From Io17-Chloro-G2 sp034420695 (lineage in GTDB: Bacteria > Chloroflexota > Dehalococcoidia > Lucifugimonadales > UBA3495): a stretch of 64,000 nucleotides of DNA. A program made the position numbers and the translations under genes. Shown in pieces: positions 50,334 to 60,223 of this stretch. The stretch lies in assembly GCA_034420695.1 (NCBI GenBank), contig DAOULB010000040.1, positions 186,001 to 250,000 of the forward strand. The letters run 5' to 3'. The notes below the pieces were generated by a model, which saw only the letters and a program-made list of their open reading frames with translations, searched no databases and was not told the origin of the DNA. The stretch's first letter is position 1; each line of letters begins with the position of its first letter.

Positions 50334-51668
50334 ATGACCGCGATCGTCGACGAATACATCGCCAAGCACCCCGGCTCTGCCGAAAAGTACGCCGAGGCAA
50401 TGGACCTGTTTCCCGGTGGCATCACCCACGACACCCGCTACGCAGAGCCCTTCCCCCTCTACATGACCCACGGCATCGGCCCCCGTAAGTGGGACGTCGA
50501 CGGCCTAGAATACATCGACTACGTATCCGGCCACGGCGCGCTGATCCTGGGCCACTCCCATCCCGACATCGCCGCGGCCGTCTCCCGGCAGATTAACCGG
50601 GGCACCCATCTGGGAGCTTCGACGGAAGAGGAACTGCGCTGGGCCAGGGCGGTCAAGGCCTTGATGCCTGGTGTGGAACGCGTCCGCTTCCACAGCTCCG
50701 GTACCGAAGCCACCCTGATGGCGATGCGGTTGTCCCGTGCTTACACCGGCAAGAACAAGGTCATTAAGCTCAAGGACCACTTCCACGGCTGGCACGACTA
50801 CGCCATGGCCGGCTCCGACCGCCCTGCCCCCGGCATCCCCCAGGACAGCTTCGGGACCATGGTGGTGGTCCCTCCGGGAGATTTGGACGCAGTAGAAACT
50901 GTGTTAAACCGGGATCCCGACGTAGCAGCCATCATCCTGGAACCCACCGGCGCCCACTACGGACAGTTGCCCTTCAACGTTCCAGTCTATCTGGCCGGCC
51001 TCCGCCAGTTGACCGAGCAGCACGGCGTTATTCTGATTTTCGATGAAGTGGTCACCGGTTTCAGGGCTTCCCCCGGCGGCGTCCAGACGAAGTACGGAGT
51101 GACACCCGACCTGACCACCATGGCCAAGATTGTGGCCGGCGGTTTGCCCGGCGGGGCCGTGGGGGGGAAGGCTGAAATCGTCGACATGATGGCCCACCGC
51201 CAAGACCCGGATTGGGACAACAATCACCGGGTGTACCACCCCGGAACATTCAACGCCAACCCCCTCAGCGCCGTCGCTGGCAGCACCTGCCTTGAAATGC
51301 TGGCCTCCCAGCCCATCAACCAGCATGCCGACGCCATGGCGTCTCGGCTCAAGCAGGGACTGAACGACATCTTTGGCAAGATGGAAATATCGGGCCATGC
51401 CCACGGCATCGCTTCCATGGTCCACGTGGTTCTGGCCGACTGTGACTGCGGCCGGGAAATCTGCACCATGCCCCACGACCGCATCAAGCAAGCTACCGCA
51501 TCCCGGGCTGTGACAGAGCTGAAGCTGGAACTCCAGAACCGGGGCGTCGACATCATGGGACGGGACGCCTTCCTCGTCTCGTCGGTCCATCAAGAAAGGG
51601 ACATAGACCAGACCCTGGACGCCTTCGGCGGCGCACTGGCCGCCCTACGCTCCCAAGGGTCTGTCTAA
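50334..51668 (+). CDS. Class III aminotransferase, glutamate-1-semialdehyde aminomutase-like
   Basis: A 444-residue PLP enzyme. Family segments: LDYVSGHGALILGHSHPD-like start, FHSSGTEATLMAMRLSRAYTG, IILEPTGAHYGQLP, LIFDEVVTGFRASPGGVQ and the PLP lysine K265 in AKIVAGGLPGG. The architecture is nearest to HemL, but the glycine-rich and C-terminal parts differ from tetrapyrrole-type enzymes and it has no hem neighbours. An amino-transfer role on another substrate is equally possible. Start at ATG 50334, 6 bp after AGGAG. Confidence 0.85.
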   Translation: MTAIVDEYIAKHPGSAEKYAEAMDLFPGGITHDTRYAEPFPLYMTHGIGPRKWDVDGLEYIDYVSGHGALILGHSHPDIAAAVSRQINRGTHLGASTEEELRWARAVKALMPGVERVRFHSSGTEATLMAMRLSRAYTGKNKVIKLKDHFHGWHDYAMAGSDRPAPGIPQDSFGTMVVVPPGDLDAVETVLNRDPDVAAIILEPTGAHYGQLPFNVPVYLAGLRQLTEQHGVILIFDEVVTGFRASPGGVQTKYGVTPDLTTMAKIVAGGLPGGAVGGKAEIVDMMAHRQDPDWDNNHRVYHPGTFNANPLSAVAGSTCLEMLASQPINQHADAMASRLKQGLNDIFGKMEISGHAHGIASMVHVVLADCDCGREICTMPHDRIKQATASRAVTELKLELQNRGVDIMGRDAFLVSSVHQERDIDQTLDAFGGALAALRSQGSV

Positions 51669-51710
51669 TCAGCCTCTTTTCACAGACCTGAATTTCAGGA
51701 GGTAAAAGCG

Positions 51711-52430
51711 ATGCCTTCCTTTTGGGAAAAGGTGGACGTAAACGGACAGAGCATGGACCTATACGCCAGCGTGCCCGGCGGTTCCGGCCCTTTCCCGGCA
51801 GTGGTCGTCATTCACCCCGCTGGCGGAGTCAATGAGTTTCCCCAGCGGATCGCCGACCGTCTGGCAGAGGAAGGTTACGCCGCAGTCTGCCCCGACCTGT
51901 TCCACAGGATTACCGACTCCAGCCTGAGCGGGATAGAAAAGGCCGGTTCCCTTATGGACCCCGAGATTGTGGCTGACGTAAGCGCCACGGTGAATTTCCT
52001 CCAGTCTCACTCCGCCGTCGACGGGGAGCATATTGGCATCACCGGGTTCTGCATGGGAGGGCGGGTAAGCTGGCTGGCCGCTGCCACCATCCCGGCCATC
52101 AAGGCTTCCGTCCCCTATTACGGCGGCAACATCATGGTGGTCCGCGGTGGCGAAAAGAGCCCCTTCGATCTTGCCTCCGGCATCAACTGCCCCATGCTGT
52201 TTCACTTCGGAGAGATCGACGCCAACCCTTCTCAGGAAGACATGCTGACCCTCGATACCGAACTCACCCGGCTGGGCAAGTCCCACCAGTTTTACGGCTA
52301 TCCCAACGCCGACCACGCCTTCGCCGACCACACCAGTCCCCGCTACAACCGGGAAGCCTTCCAGGTCTCTTGGCCCCGCACCCTCGACTTCTTCGCCACC
52401 CACCTGAAAACCGCCGCCGTGGCGGGGTAG
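51711..52430 (+). CDS. Dienelactone hydrolase family protein, copy A
   Basis: A 239-residue alpha/beta hydrolase of the DLH type: nucleophile C in GITGFCMGGRVSW, acid D in GEIDANPSQ-type segment, and H in NADHAFADHT. Cleaves lactones of chlorocatechol-like pathways, or related esters. RBS GGAGG at 8 bp before ATG. A second DLH gene lies 165 bp downstream. Confidence 0.88.
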   Translation: MPSFWEKVDVNGQSMDLYASVPGGSGPFPAVVVIHPAGGVNEFPQRIADRLAEEGYAAVCPDLFHRITDSSLSGIEKAGSLMDPEIVADVSATVNFLQSHSAVDGEHIGITGFCMGGRVSWLAAATIPAIKASVPYYGGNIMVVRGGEKSPFDLASGINCPMLFHFGEIDANPSQEDMLTLDTELTRLGKSHQFYGYPNADHAFADHTSPRYNREAFQVSWPRTLDFFATHLKTAAVAG

Positions 52431-52594
52431 GCGGGGAGGAAAGACTCCGCCGATTTCTCGAAGCGGCCAACGGGGAAGCCGGGGAAGTGTTCAAGTTGAC
52501 ACCCCTCAGGGGCCGGTAGTAGTGTTACTCCAGACCCACACGCCCGTTCGAGGCGTGGGCAATAATAGAGATCTTTTGAAGAGAGGGTATTGAA

Positions 52595-53410
52595 ATGCCG
52601 GGTTATCAAGGAGTTTTGGCCGAAACGGTCAACATAAACGGACATAACGGCGACCTCATCGACGCCTTCTTGGCCAGGCCGTTGGGTGCAGGGCCGGTTC
52701 CGGGTGTGGTGCTCATCCACCACATGCCCGGCTGGGATGATGCCACCAAGGGCATGGCCATGAAACTGGCCTATCACGGCTACGCCACCATCTCGCCCAA
52801 CCTGCACTTCCGCCAAGGACAGGCCACTCCGGAAGCAAACAGCAACAGCATCCGTGAAGCCGGTGGCATGCCCGACGAGAGGACCATGGGTGACGTGCAG
52901 GCGTCCATCAACTACCTGCGCACCCTCGCCTATTCCAGCGGCAAGGTCGGCATCATCGGCTTCTGCTCCGGCGGGCGCCAGGTATATCTGGCGGCCTGTA
53001 CCCTTTCCGGCATCGACGCCGCGGTGGACTGCTGGGGCGGCGGAGTCACCGCTCCCGCTTCGGAGCTCACCCCGGCCATGCCGGTTGCCCCCATCGACTA
53101 CACCGCCCAGCTCAGTTGCCCCCTGTTGGGCTTGTTCGGCGAAGATGACCCCAGACCCTCCCCGGCGGATGTGGCCCGAACCGAGGAAGAACTGAAGCGC
53201 CACGGCAAAAACTACGAGTTCTACATGTACGAGGGCGCCGGCCATGGCTTCTTTGCCGTTGACCGGCCCGGCTACCGCCAGCACGCCGCCACCGACGGCT
53301 GGGAGAAGGTCCTGGCCTTCTACGACCGGCACCTGCGGCAGGGTGGCCCCACCAACGGCCAGCGGGATGGGCAAGTTCAATCCATGGAGCGCATCGCCGT
53401 AGCCGCTTAA
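52595..53410 (+). CDS. Dienelactone hydrolase family protein, copy B
   Basis: A 271-residue DLH-type hydrolase distinct from the preceding one (about 30 residues longer). Catalytic residues by pattern: nucleophile Cys in IGFCSGGRQ, Asp in LFGEDDPRPS, His in GAGHGFF. N-terminal segment VLIHHMPGWDDATKGMAM is characteristic. Clear GAGAGGG before ATG 52595. It ends at a terminator near 53442. Confidence 0.87.
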   Translation: MPGYQGVLAETVNINGHNGDLIDAFLARPLGAGPVPGVVLIHHMPGWDDATKGMAMKLAYHGYATISPNLHFRQGQATPEANSNSIREAGGMPDERTMGDVQASINYLRTLAYSSGKVGIIGFCSGGRQVYLAACTLSGIDAAVDCWGGGVTAPASELTPAMPVAPIDYTAQLSCPLLGLFGEDDPRPSPADVARTEEELKRHGKNYEFYMYEGAGHGFFAVDRPGYRQHAATDGWEKVLAFYDRHLRQGGPTNGQRDGQVQSMERIAVAA

Positions 53411-53819
53411 GCTCCCTTCCGCTCTAACGCCGCGACCCCTGCAACCCCCGGCCAACCACCGGGGGTTGTGTCTTTTATTATGACTCCTTAATATTAGGGC
53501 ATCGCTTCCCATTCCTCTGTGAAGGCCGATTCACGCCCTGCTCGGGCGAAACACTACCCGGGCTTGTCAACCTCGGTGACCCAATGCCTCGATCTGGGCA
53601 AACCAGCAAATTGACGGCCTATCCTCGCCACGCTATACGCTCTAAGCCGCCCCGTGCGGCCTGCCGGGGCCAACCTTCCAGTCCGGGCGCCAACCCGTAA
53701 AGGTGTCAGGAAATCCAATATGAATCACCCCCTGGAATAAACCGGGATACCGGGAACTGACAAGTTGATGAGGTCACCCCGTGATGAATTGGGCTAGCTG
53801 GTGCCGTAGTCAGGAAACC
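53411..53819. other. Gene-free 409 bp interval
   Basis: Apart from the terminator at 53442-53476, no coding region, repeat or RNA gene is evident on either strand. It separates the DLH pair from the lipoprotein genes. Confidence 0.5.
53442..53476 (+). terminator. Rho-independent terminator after the dienelactone hydrolases
   Basis: Stem CAACCCCCGG (53442-53451) with CCGGGGGTTG (53459-53468), 7 nt loop, then TGTCTTTTAT. Confidence 0.85.
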
Positions 53820-54644
53820 ATGAAGCCCCGGGCCATGGGACTCCTCCTCACGGCTTTGGCGCTGGCGCTGCTGCTGGCCGTTGCTTGTGGCGGCGGGGGC
53901 GGCGGCGGCTCCGCCGGCGACCTCCTCAAGCTCCTTCCACCCGATGACACCGACTCGGTGACCTACGTCGATATTCCGGGAGTGATCGAAGCGCTGGACG
54001 ACCACCGGCGCCTGCGCAGCGACCTGGAAGACGAGTGGGACCGGCAAGACTTTGCCGAGGACCTGGACATTGACGTCCGTGACTTGGACTACGTCGCTTA
54101 TGCCGATACGGATGACGGCTATGTGGTCATGCTTGGCGGGGTGGACGAGGAAGACCTGCGGGACGCCCTGGACGACGAAGACTACGACGACGACGAGATC
54201 AGGGACCTTGAGGCCTGGCTGAACCCCTCCCGCAGATGGGAGGCCTTCGCCTTTGTGGACGGGGCCGTCCTCGCTGCCACGGATGAAGACCTGATGGAAG
54301 ACATGCTGCGCCGCCGCGACCGGGGCAGTTCGTCTTTCCAAGATGAGGCGGGAGACCTCTGGGGAGCCGTCCCTGCCGGAGTGGCCAAGCAGCTCGAAGC
54401 CCAGTACTGCGGGCCCGGCTGCCTGATGGTCGTCTGGTCCGTGGAAGACAAGGGTCCCGAAGACCTGAAGCTGAACGTCGTGGGGGAGTACGAAGACGAG
54501 GATGAATCCGAAGATTTCTATGACGAAGTCGAAGACGACGGGCTCCTCGACTGCGACGACGTGGATGCTGACCTGGACGGCGAGCGTGTCCGGATCGAGG
54601 GGAACTGCGGCATCGATGTCATTAGGCCCCTTTTCGACTTCTGA
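53820..54644 (+). CDS. Acidic lipoprotein
   Basis: 274 residues with a lipoprotein signal: MKPRAMGLLLTALALALLLA then lipobox AVAC followed by a run of seven glycines. The mature part is strikingly rich in Asp and Glu (for example DDEDYDDDEIRDLE). There are two regions of similar pattern (VTYVDIPGVIEALDD and VVGEYEDEDESEDFYDE) and two cysteines close together (QYCGPGC). Start at ATG 53820 gives the signal peptide directly; an ATG at 53781 adds 13 residues without a role. Function unknown. Confidence 0.72.
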   Translation: MKPRAMGLLLTALALALLLAVACGGGGGGGSAGDLLKLLPPDDTDSVTYVDIPGVIEALDDHRRLRSDLEDEWDRQDFAEDLDIDVRDLDYVAYADTDDGYVVMLGGVDEEDLRDALDDEDYDDDEIRDLEAWLNPSRRWEAFAFVDGAVLAATDEDLMEDMLRRRDRGSSSFQDEAGDLWGAVPAGVAKQLEAQYCGPGCLMVVWSVEDKGPEDLKLNVVGEYEDEDESEDFYDEVEDDGLLDCDDVDADLDGERVRIEGNCGIDVIRPLFDF

Positions 54645-54746
54645 TGTCCTCAATTCCCTCCGCACCCATTGAAGATGGATTGACCCGTATACAAACCTTG
54701 CACACAGCCATGTAAACAGACCGTCTGGACAAATATGGAGGGCCCC

Positions 54747-57700
54747 ATGAGACTGAAAGTCAACCTTTTCGCCGCCATCGCCCTTTTGCTGCTGGCCTTG
54801 GCCCTTGGCCTGGCCTGCGGAGCGGAGGAGCCAAGGGACGACGATGACGACTCGCGAGACCGCAGGTCGTCCCAAGAGTCCGAGGCCAGGGACGAAGACT
54901 CCGAAGGCCGGGGCCTCTTCGGACAACAGGAAGAGCGGGAGAACGAGGGCCGGGAAAGCGACCGCGAACCCGGCCGGGACGGTGAATCCGGTACGGAGGG
55001 CGCATCCACCGGGGACGGTGAAGGCACCGGTGTCTTTGGGCGGATTGAAGAAAGGGGCGACGGCTCCGGGGCCGCAGCAGGACCGGACCCGGGGCAGACC
55101 GAAGCGCTCACCAACATCGAGCCCGAGGGGTACTTCCACGGAGAAGGGTACGGGCTTGCCCTGGTGCAGACCACCCGCATGCCCAGCGCGGAACGCGAGG
55201 GCTGGGTGGACATTACCCTCTCCTTGGTGGCCGTCAAGCACAGCGGCGGGGAATTGCCCAGGCTGCAGGCCGGACAGAACAACGACCTGTGCTTCGACGC
55301 CACCGACTGCTTCGACATCAAGTGGGGCAGCACGGAGCAGAACCAGGCCGAAATGTCACAGAGATGGAATGAGCAGGGAGCAGGCAACTCCCTGGTGACC
55401 AAGGCGATCAACCTGCTGGTGACCTTCCAGGTAGCCGGCAACGCCACCAACGCAACCCTCTACTTCTCCGGAAACAAGGTCCCCTTGGACCTTCAGGGCG
55501 ACACCCAAATCGCCGGACAGCATGCCGAGCCGAAGCCCGCCCCGGCGCCGCCCGCTTCGGGGGATGAAAAGACGGCCAACTTCTTCATGGGCCTGGAGCA
55601 CGGGGTGGCGGTGACTGGGGTGCACCGGGTACTCAGGTTGAACGAGCCCTGGTTTGCCGAAGCCCGTATCGAGATGGACGTGCTGCCCCCGGCGGACTAC
55701 GCCGCATCAGGCGACGGCGCCAACACAGGTCCCGACGGCAGTACTGGGAGCATCTGTTTCGGACAGGGCGGGACCGAGTGCCTCCGGGTCCTCTGGGGTG
55801 AGAACAAGTACAACGCCATCCTGACCTTGGAAGGTGGAGAAGAGTTCTCCGAGGCCCGGAGCAGGGGGGCCCGGTGGCCCCTCCCCGTCGTGGTCAGTTT
55901 CCACCTCCCCTCCAACGAAAGCAGCGCGGTGCTGGAGTTCGGAGACCACGAGATTGCCCTGGACCTGCAGGGCATGGCCGGAGACCCCGCCTACGACTAC
56001 ACCGCCCACTATGTGGAGGCGTCCCCGGGCAGCAAGCTCTACGACGAGGGTGGCAAGACCGTGGTGTTGGACTCGGTCAGCCACGACCCCAAGACCGGCG
56101 ACATCGAGCTTTCGATGACCGCGGCCAACAACAACGAGTCCGCCGACTTCTCCCCGGCCTTCGCCCCCTTGGGCGTCTTCTCCACCAAGGGGCAGGTGGA
56201 CGTCACCGGATTCACCGGAGGCGTGGGGGTCCTCAGCAGCATGGCTATTTCCACATCCGGCGGTGCAAGGCCTACGCCTCGTCCGGCCCCCACCATGGCG
56301 CCGGGGCAGGCCGGGCAGGTTAGCATCCCGGCCCAGTACACCGGCGACACCCTTGCCCCCGGCCAGACCGGGAGCTTCAAGGCCGTGGTGCCCCGGGCCG
56401 GCAATGCCCAGTGGGGCCACATCGCTTGGTCCCAGGACCCGGCCAAGCGGGCCGACGGCGTGGTGGTCCACGTGCGGGACCGGAACGCCCCGGTGGACGC
56501 TGCCGGCCCAGGCGGGTCGCTGCCGGCCTACGTCAAGTACGCCAGGTCCGACGACGAGGGCAAGTACTACCCGTTCAAGCTGCTCTGGAGCCGCCCGGCC
56601 GATGGCGCAGCCAGGATGACGGTTGGCGACGGCGTGGTATCGCTGTGGCATGAGGGCTCGAGGCACCAAGGGGACGCGCTGCGGGCCGTGGACTCCGCCG
56701 GAGGGAGGCAGCTCTGGGGCCTGGAGCAGGTGCCAGGCGGCAACTACCTCCTGCTCCTCAGCCGTTTTTCCGGAGTTGACTACTCCTACGGTCCCAACAA
56801 GGCAGGACTAATAGCCGTTGACCCCGCTACTGGCCAGGTACGGTGGCGGGCCCTGGACGAGGTGAGGGTGGCTTCCCTGGAGGAGGTCGACGGGATGCTC
56901 CTGGGGCGCTCCCCGGGGCAGTCCCGAGGCGAAGGATTCCTGCTGTTAGCGGTGGACCCCGCCAGCGGGCGCGAGCTGTGGCGATACCGGCCGGAGGAGG
57001 GACAGAGCGGCCCCTACGCTGTTGCCGGTGGCGAGGTGTTCGTCACGGTGGACCACGGCCGACAGGGCCGGGCGCACATTTCTGAAATTAAAGTCTTGGA
57101 CGCCGCCACCGGCAGCGTCAAGAGGACCATAAAAGAGTCCGGGCACCTGTCCATCCGCGTAGCCGACGGCACGGTGTACGTTGGGGGCGCAGGCGGCTGG
57201 TTGGCCGCGTTAGACGCCGAATCGGGGGAAAGGATTTGGTCCACTAGCACCACGAGGCTGGGAGACCCGGCCAACCTGTACGCTGTGGAAAACGGCGTCG
57301 TATACATGGACTACAGCGCACTTAATGCCGCCACTGGGGAGGTTCTTTGGAGTTTGCCGATACGACCCATGGGAACCCAGGTTGTTGACGGGGCGCTGTA
57401 CGCTAAGTTCCGCGACCGTGGGGGCTACCTGCTGTACAACTTCAACGCTGCTAGCGGCGGGGAGAGCTGGGCTCACAGGCATGGCGGGGAATTTGGATAC
57501 TTCACCGAATACCAGGGCGTAGTGTACACCGCCAGCGATAACGGCAGCGTGGCAGCGGTGGACGCTTCCCTTGGAGAGTCCCTCTGGCGGTTCCAGGCCG
57601 GCCGGGGCGCCAAGGCGGTGGCCGCCGCCGACGGCGTGGTATACGTGCTGGGAGGAGAGCGCTTGTACGCCCTGCTGGCGGAGGAGGCACTCAATTCCAA

Positions 57701-58487
57701 GTTCGTTTCCGTCAGCGCCGGCGTCGGCAGCGGCCACTTCTGCGCCATAACCGACCGCGGCGGCCTGGTCTGCTACGGGAACGACGATTATGGGCAGACC
57801 GCCGTACCCGAGGGCAGGTTCAAGTCCGTCAGCGCAGGATGGAAATCCACCTGTGCGGTCTCAACAGCGGACGACGTCCTCTGCTGGGGGGATAATGAGG
57901 CGGGACAGGCCACGCCCCCCGAGGGCAAGTTCAGGTCTGTTAGTACCAGCGGAGCTCGAACCTGCGCGGTCTCAGTAGAGAACGACGTGGCCTGTTGGGG
58001 AGATAATGGAGAGGCGGAGACCTTCGCGCCGGAAGGAAAGTTCTCCTTGGTTAGTACCGGGTGGGGCCACAGCTGCAGTGTTGCCGTAGATGGCGACGTG
58101 GTCTGCTTGGGTCACGACAGTTACGGCCAAGCCTCCGCACCTGCGGGTAAGTTTTCTTCCGTCAGTGCAGGGGGCGCCCATGCCTGCGGAGTTACCACAA
58201 ATGGAAACGTCCTCTGTTGGGGCCATGATGAAGGCGGGCGGGCATCTCCTCCTGAGGGCAGGTTCGATTCCGTCAGTGCAGGGAACCACCATTCCTGCGG
58301 TGTTACCGTCGATGGCGACGTCATCTGCTGGGGCCCGGACAAGATCTATGACTATACCGGCATCACGACTCCTCCGGCGGGCAAGTACACGTCCGTAAGC
58401 GCCGGAGACTATTACACCTGCGCAATAAGAAACGACGGAGCTTTGGTCTGCTGGGGGCGTTGGAACAACGTCTGGTCGGGCGGCTGA
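54747..58487 (+). CDS. Giant lipoprotein with PQQ-type and RCC1-type beta propellers
   Basis: A 1246-residue lipoprotein. Lipobox ALGLACG (about 18-24), then a charged disordered stretch (about 25-120). Two related beta domains follow, the first around GYFHGEGYGLALVQTTRMP, the second near 300-430. A PQQ-like seven-to-eight-blade propeller region (about 620-970) repeats G-x-I/L-x-A-L/V-D-P/A-x-S/T-G. The end is a seven-blade RCC1-type propeller (about 980-1246), each blade with two cysteines in patterns C-A/G-V and V-x-C-W-G. Start ATG 54747, just after GGAGGG; an ATG four codons earlier lies before that site. Surface binding or signalling role is inferred. Confidence 0.8.
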   Translation: MRLKVNLFAAIALLLLALALGLACGAEEPRDDDDDSRDRRSSQESEARDEDSEGRGLFGQQEERENEGRESDREPGRDGESGTEGASTGDGEGTGVFGRIEERGDGSGAAAGPDPGQTEALTNIEPEGYFHGEGYGLALVQTTRMPSAEREGWVDITLSLVAVKHSGGELPRLQAGQNNDLCFDATDCFDIKWGSTEQNQAEMSQRWNEQGAGNSLVTKAINLLVTFQVAGNATNATLYFSGNKVPLDLQGDTQIAGQHAEPKPAPAPPASGDEKTANFFMGLEHGVAVTGVHRVLRLNEPWFAEARIEMDVLPPADYAASGDGANTGPDGSTGSICFGQGGTECLRVLWGENKYNAILTLEGGEEFSEARSRGARWPLPVVVSFHLPSNESSAVLEFGDHEIALDLQGMAGDPAYDYTAHYVEASPGSKLYDEGGKTVVLDSVSHDPKTGDIELSMTAANNNESADFSPAFAPLGVFSTKGQVDVTGFTGGVGVLSSMAISTSGGARPTPRPAPTMAPGQAGQVSIPAQYTGDTLAPGQTGSFKAVVPRAGNAQWGHIAWSQDPAKRADGVVVHVRDRNAPVDAAGPGGSLPAYVKYARSDDEGKYYPFKLLWSRPADGAARMTVGDGVVSLWHEGSRHQGDALRAVDSAGGRQLWGLEQVPGGNYLLLLSRFSGVDYSYGPNKAGLIAVDPATGQVRWRALDEVRVASLEEVDGMLLGRSPGQSRGEGFLLLAVDPASGRELWRYRPEEGQSGPYAVAGGEVFVTVDHGRQGRAHISEIKVLDAATGSVKRTIKESGHLSIRVADGTVYVGGAGGWLAALDAESGERIWSTSTTRLGDPANLYAVENGVVYMDYSALNAATGEVLWSLPIRPMGTQVVDGALYAKFRDRGGYLLYNFNAASGGESWAHRHGGEFGYFTEYQGVVYTASDNGSVAAVDASLGESLWRFQAGRGAKAVAAADGVVYVLGGERLYALLAEEALNSKFVSVSAGVGSGHFCAITDRGGLVCYGNDDYGQTAVPEGRFKSVSAGWKSTCAVSTADDVLCWGDNEAGQATPPEGKFRSVSTSGARTCAVSVENDVACWGDNGEAETFAPEGKFSLVSTGWGHSCSVAVDGDVVCLGHDSYGQASAPAGKFSSVSAGGAHACGVTTNGNVLCWGHDEGGRASPPEGRFDSVSAGNHHSCGVTVDGDVICWGPDKIYDYTGITTPPAGKYTSVSAGDYYTCAIRNDGALVCWGRWNNVWSGG

Positions 58488-59023
58488 CCCGACTTGGAAG
58501 CCAAGGGCATGCCTGGCATAAGCACAAGAGCGGTCCCGTAGGTTAAATTTCAGAAAGGAGACAGCAGCAGGGACGGCATTCCATCAGCAGCCGTCCCTGC
58601 GTGCGATGGTACAAAGACCCAGGCGCGGTGCCCGAGGGGTTACCCCCTCTTGGTTTTCCATTCTATTCGCCTGTTCAACAGACCGAGGCTGCCAGTCTTT
58701 ACCGGACCGCCTGGCCCCGACTGGAATCCTGTTTGTTCTGGGGAGCGGCATCCGCCTCGGAATCTACCGTTCGGTGCTGGAGCCAACCCTGGCTTGGCCG
58801 CATCGGTTCCCCAGGCTGCGCCTCCGCAATGGGCGGCGAGTCGGCGTTCATGAAGCTTTCCTGTCCCTCGGCTGTTCCCTTAACTGCCTAGGAAGGCTGC
58901 ATTCATTCTTTAGGGGTTCTTGGCCTTTCCCCTCCGCTGGGAATTGACGCCATCTGGTAGACTAACCCGGAAACCGGGGCCACCTGAAAGGTGGGGACTC
59001 CCGGCCGGAGGAAGCAGCAACCC
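58488..59023. other. Gene-poor 536 bp interval with hairpin
   Basis: No reading frame here looks like a protein-coding gene: composition and patterns do not match. A perfect 11 bp inverted repeat is present, GCAGGGACGGC at 58567-58577 and GCCGTCCCTGC at 58590-58600 with a 12 nt loop, without a T tract. It may act as an mRNA end or a structured RNA. Confidence 0.4.
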
Positions 59024-60205
59024 ATGCGAGCATCCAGATTGCCCAAGGGCGGCAGCAACGTTCTACAAGCGGTCCGGGCCAAGAGGCGGGAAGCGGAGGA
59101 TGCGGGCATCAGGCTTCTCGACCTGTCCATCGGCGAACCCAAGGGGGCGGCCCTGCTCAGCGCCAGGGAAGCCGCCGCTGTTGCGGTGATGAGCGAAGAC
59201 GAGTCCATGCACTGCTACCAGTACAACGACAGCCCCGGAGTTCCCGGCTTCGCCCACCGGTTCATCCAAGTCCACGTCTCCCGGTCACTGGAGGGACAGG
59301 ACGTAGATTACCTGGCGATTCCGGGAATCAAACCCGTACTGGGAATGCTGCCCCTTGCTTGCGGCTGCGCCAGCCAAGCGGTCACCGTGGCAACCACTAC
59401 CGACCCCGGATACCCCATCCCTGCTGACTGGTGCGGCTACCATCCCCTTTCCGACCATTACGCTCTGGCCCTGAACCCTGAGAACGGCTTCCGGTTCACC
59501 ACCTCCTCCATCCGGGAGGGGACCGGCCTCATCATGATGAACTATCCCCATAATCCCTCGGGGCAGGTGGCCCAAGAGGCGTGGTTGCGGGAACTCTGCC
59601 AGTACTGCAGCGACAGAGATATCCGCCTTTTCAACGACGCCGCTTACATTATCTTGAGCCACGGCCCGGAAAGCGCCAGCCTTTCCCAAGTTGCCGTAGA
59701 CTATCCGGACCTGTCTTGGGCCGAAGCCTTCACCGCCGCCAAGCTCATCGGAAACGGCACCGGTTGGCATGTGGGAGCAATGGTGGGCTCCCCCGACTTC
59801 ATCGGCGACATCAAGGAAGTCAAGGGCAAGACCGACACCGGCTTCGTCGCCCCTATGGCCGCTGGCGTGGCTGCGGCCTTCGAGGACGATCAGGAAGGCA
59901 TCGCCCGTTACTGCGCAATGTACCGTTCCCGGCTTCAAACTCTCATTGACATAATGACCGGCCAAGGAATGCGCCTGGCCCTGGAACCCGCTGCCGGGTT
60001 CTTCACCCTGTGGCTTTCTCCCACCCGAGCCTTCGGACGGCCCATGGCAAGCGCCGAAGATTTCAACTTCAGCATGATCTCCGAGACCGGGTTGGTCGGC
60101 GTCCACTTTTCCAACTATCTGCGCTATGCCGTCTGCGCCGACGTTGGCTCAATGGCCGGTGAAATAACCGAAGCCTTCCGAAAAGCCGCCGTGTCATACG
60201 ATTAA
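59024..60205 (+). CDS. Class I/II PLP-dependent aminotransferase
   Basis: A 393-residue aminotransferase with LL-diaminopimelate aminotransferase-like features. N-terminal LLDLSIGEPKG, NDSPGVPGF, MNYPHNPSGQVA (PLP-binding Asn), FNDAAYIIL (Asp and Tyr of the cofactor site) and the Schiff-base lysine in FTAAKLIGNGTGWHVGA. The usual SKTF is AAKL here, and the canonical arginine after G-x-G is not well preserved. ATG 59024, with GGAGGAAG about 12 bp upstream; an in-frame ATG at 58991 would add 11 residues. Confidence 0.85.
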   Translation: MRASRLPKGGSNVLQAVRAKRREAEDAGIRLLDLSIGEPKGAALLSAREAAAVAVMSEDESMHCYQYNDSPGVPGFAHRFIQVHVSRSLEGQDVDYLAIPGIKPVLGMLPLACGCASQAVTVATTTDPGYPIPADWCGYHPLSDHYALALNPENGFRFTTSSIREGTGLIMMNYPHNPSGQVAQEAWLRELCQYCSDRDIRLFNDAAYIILSHGPESASLSQVAVDYPDLSWAEAFTAAKLIGNGTGWHVGAMVGSPDFIGDIKEVKGKTDTGFVAPMAAGVAAAFEDDQEGIARYCAMYRSRLQTLIDIMTGQGMRLALEPAAGFFTLWLSPTRAFGRPMASAEDFNFSMISETGLVGVHFSNYLRYAVCADVGSMAGEITEAFRKAAVSYD

Positions 60206-60223
60206 ACCGTTGGCTCTACGGCT

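Noticed and set aside
58606..58947. Possible 113-residue protein between the propeller lipoprotein and the aminotransferase
   Set aside because: Two plus-strand frames overlap here, neither has a ribosome site or recognisable pattern, and composition is not gene-like.
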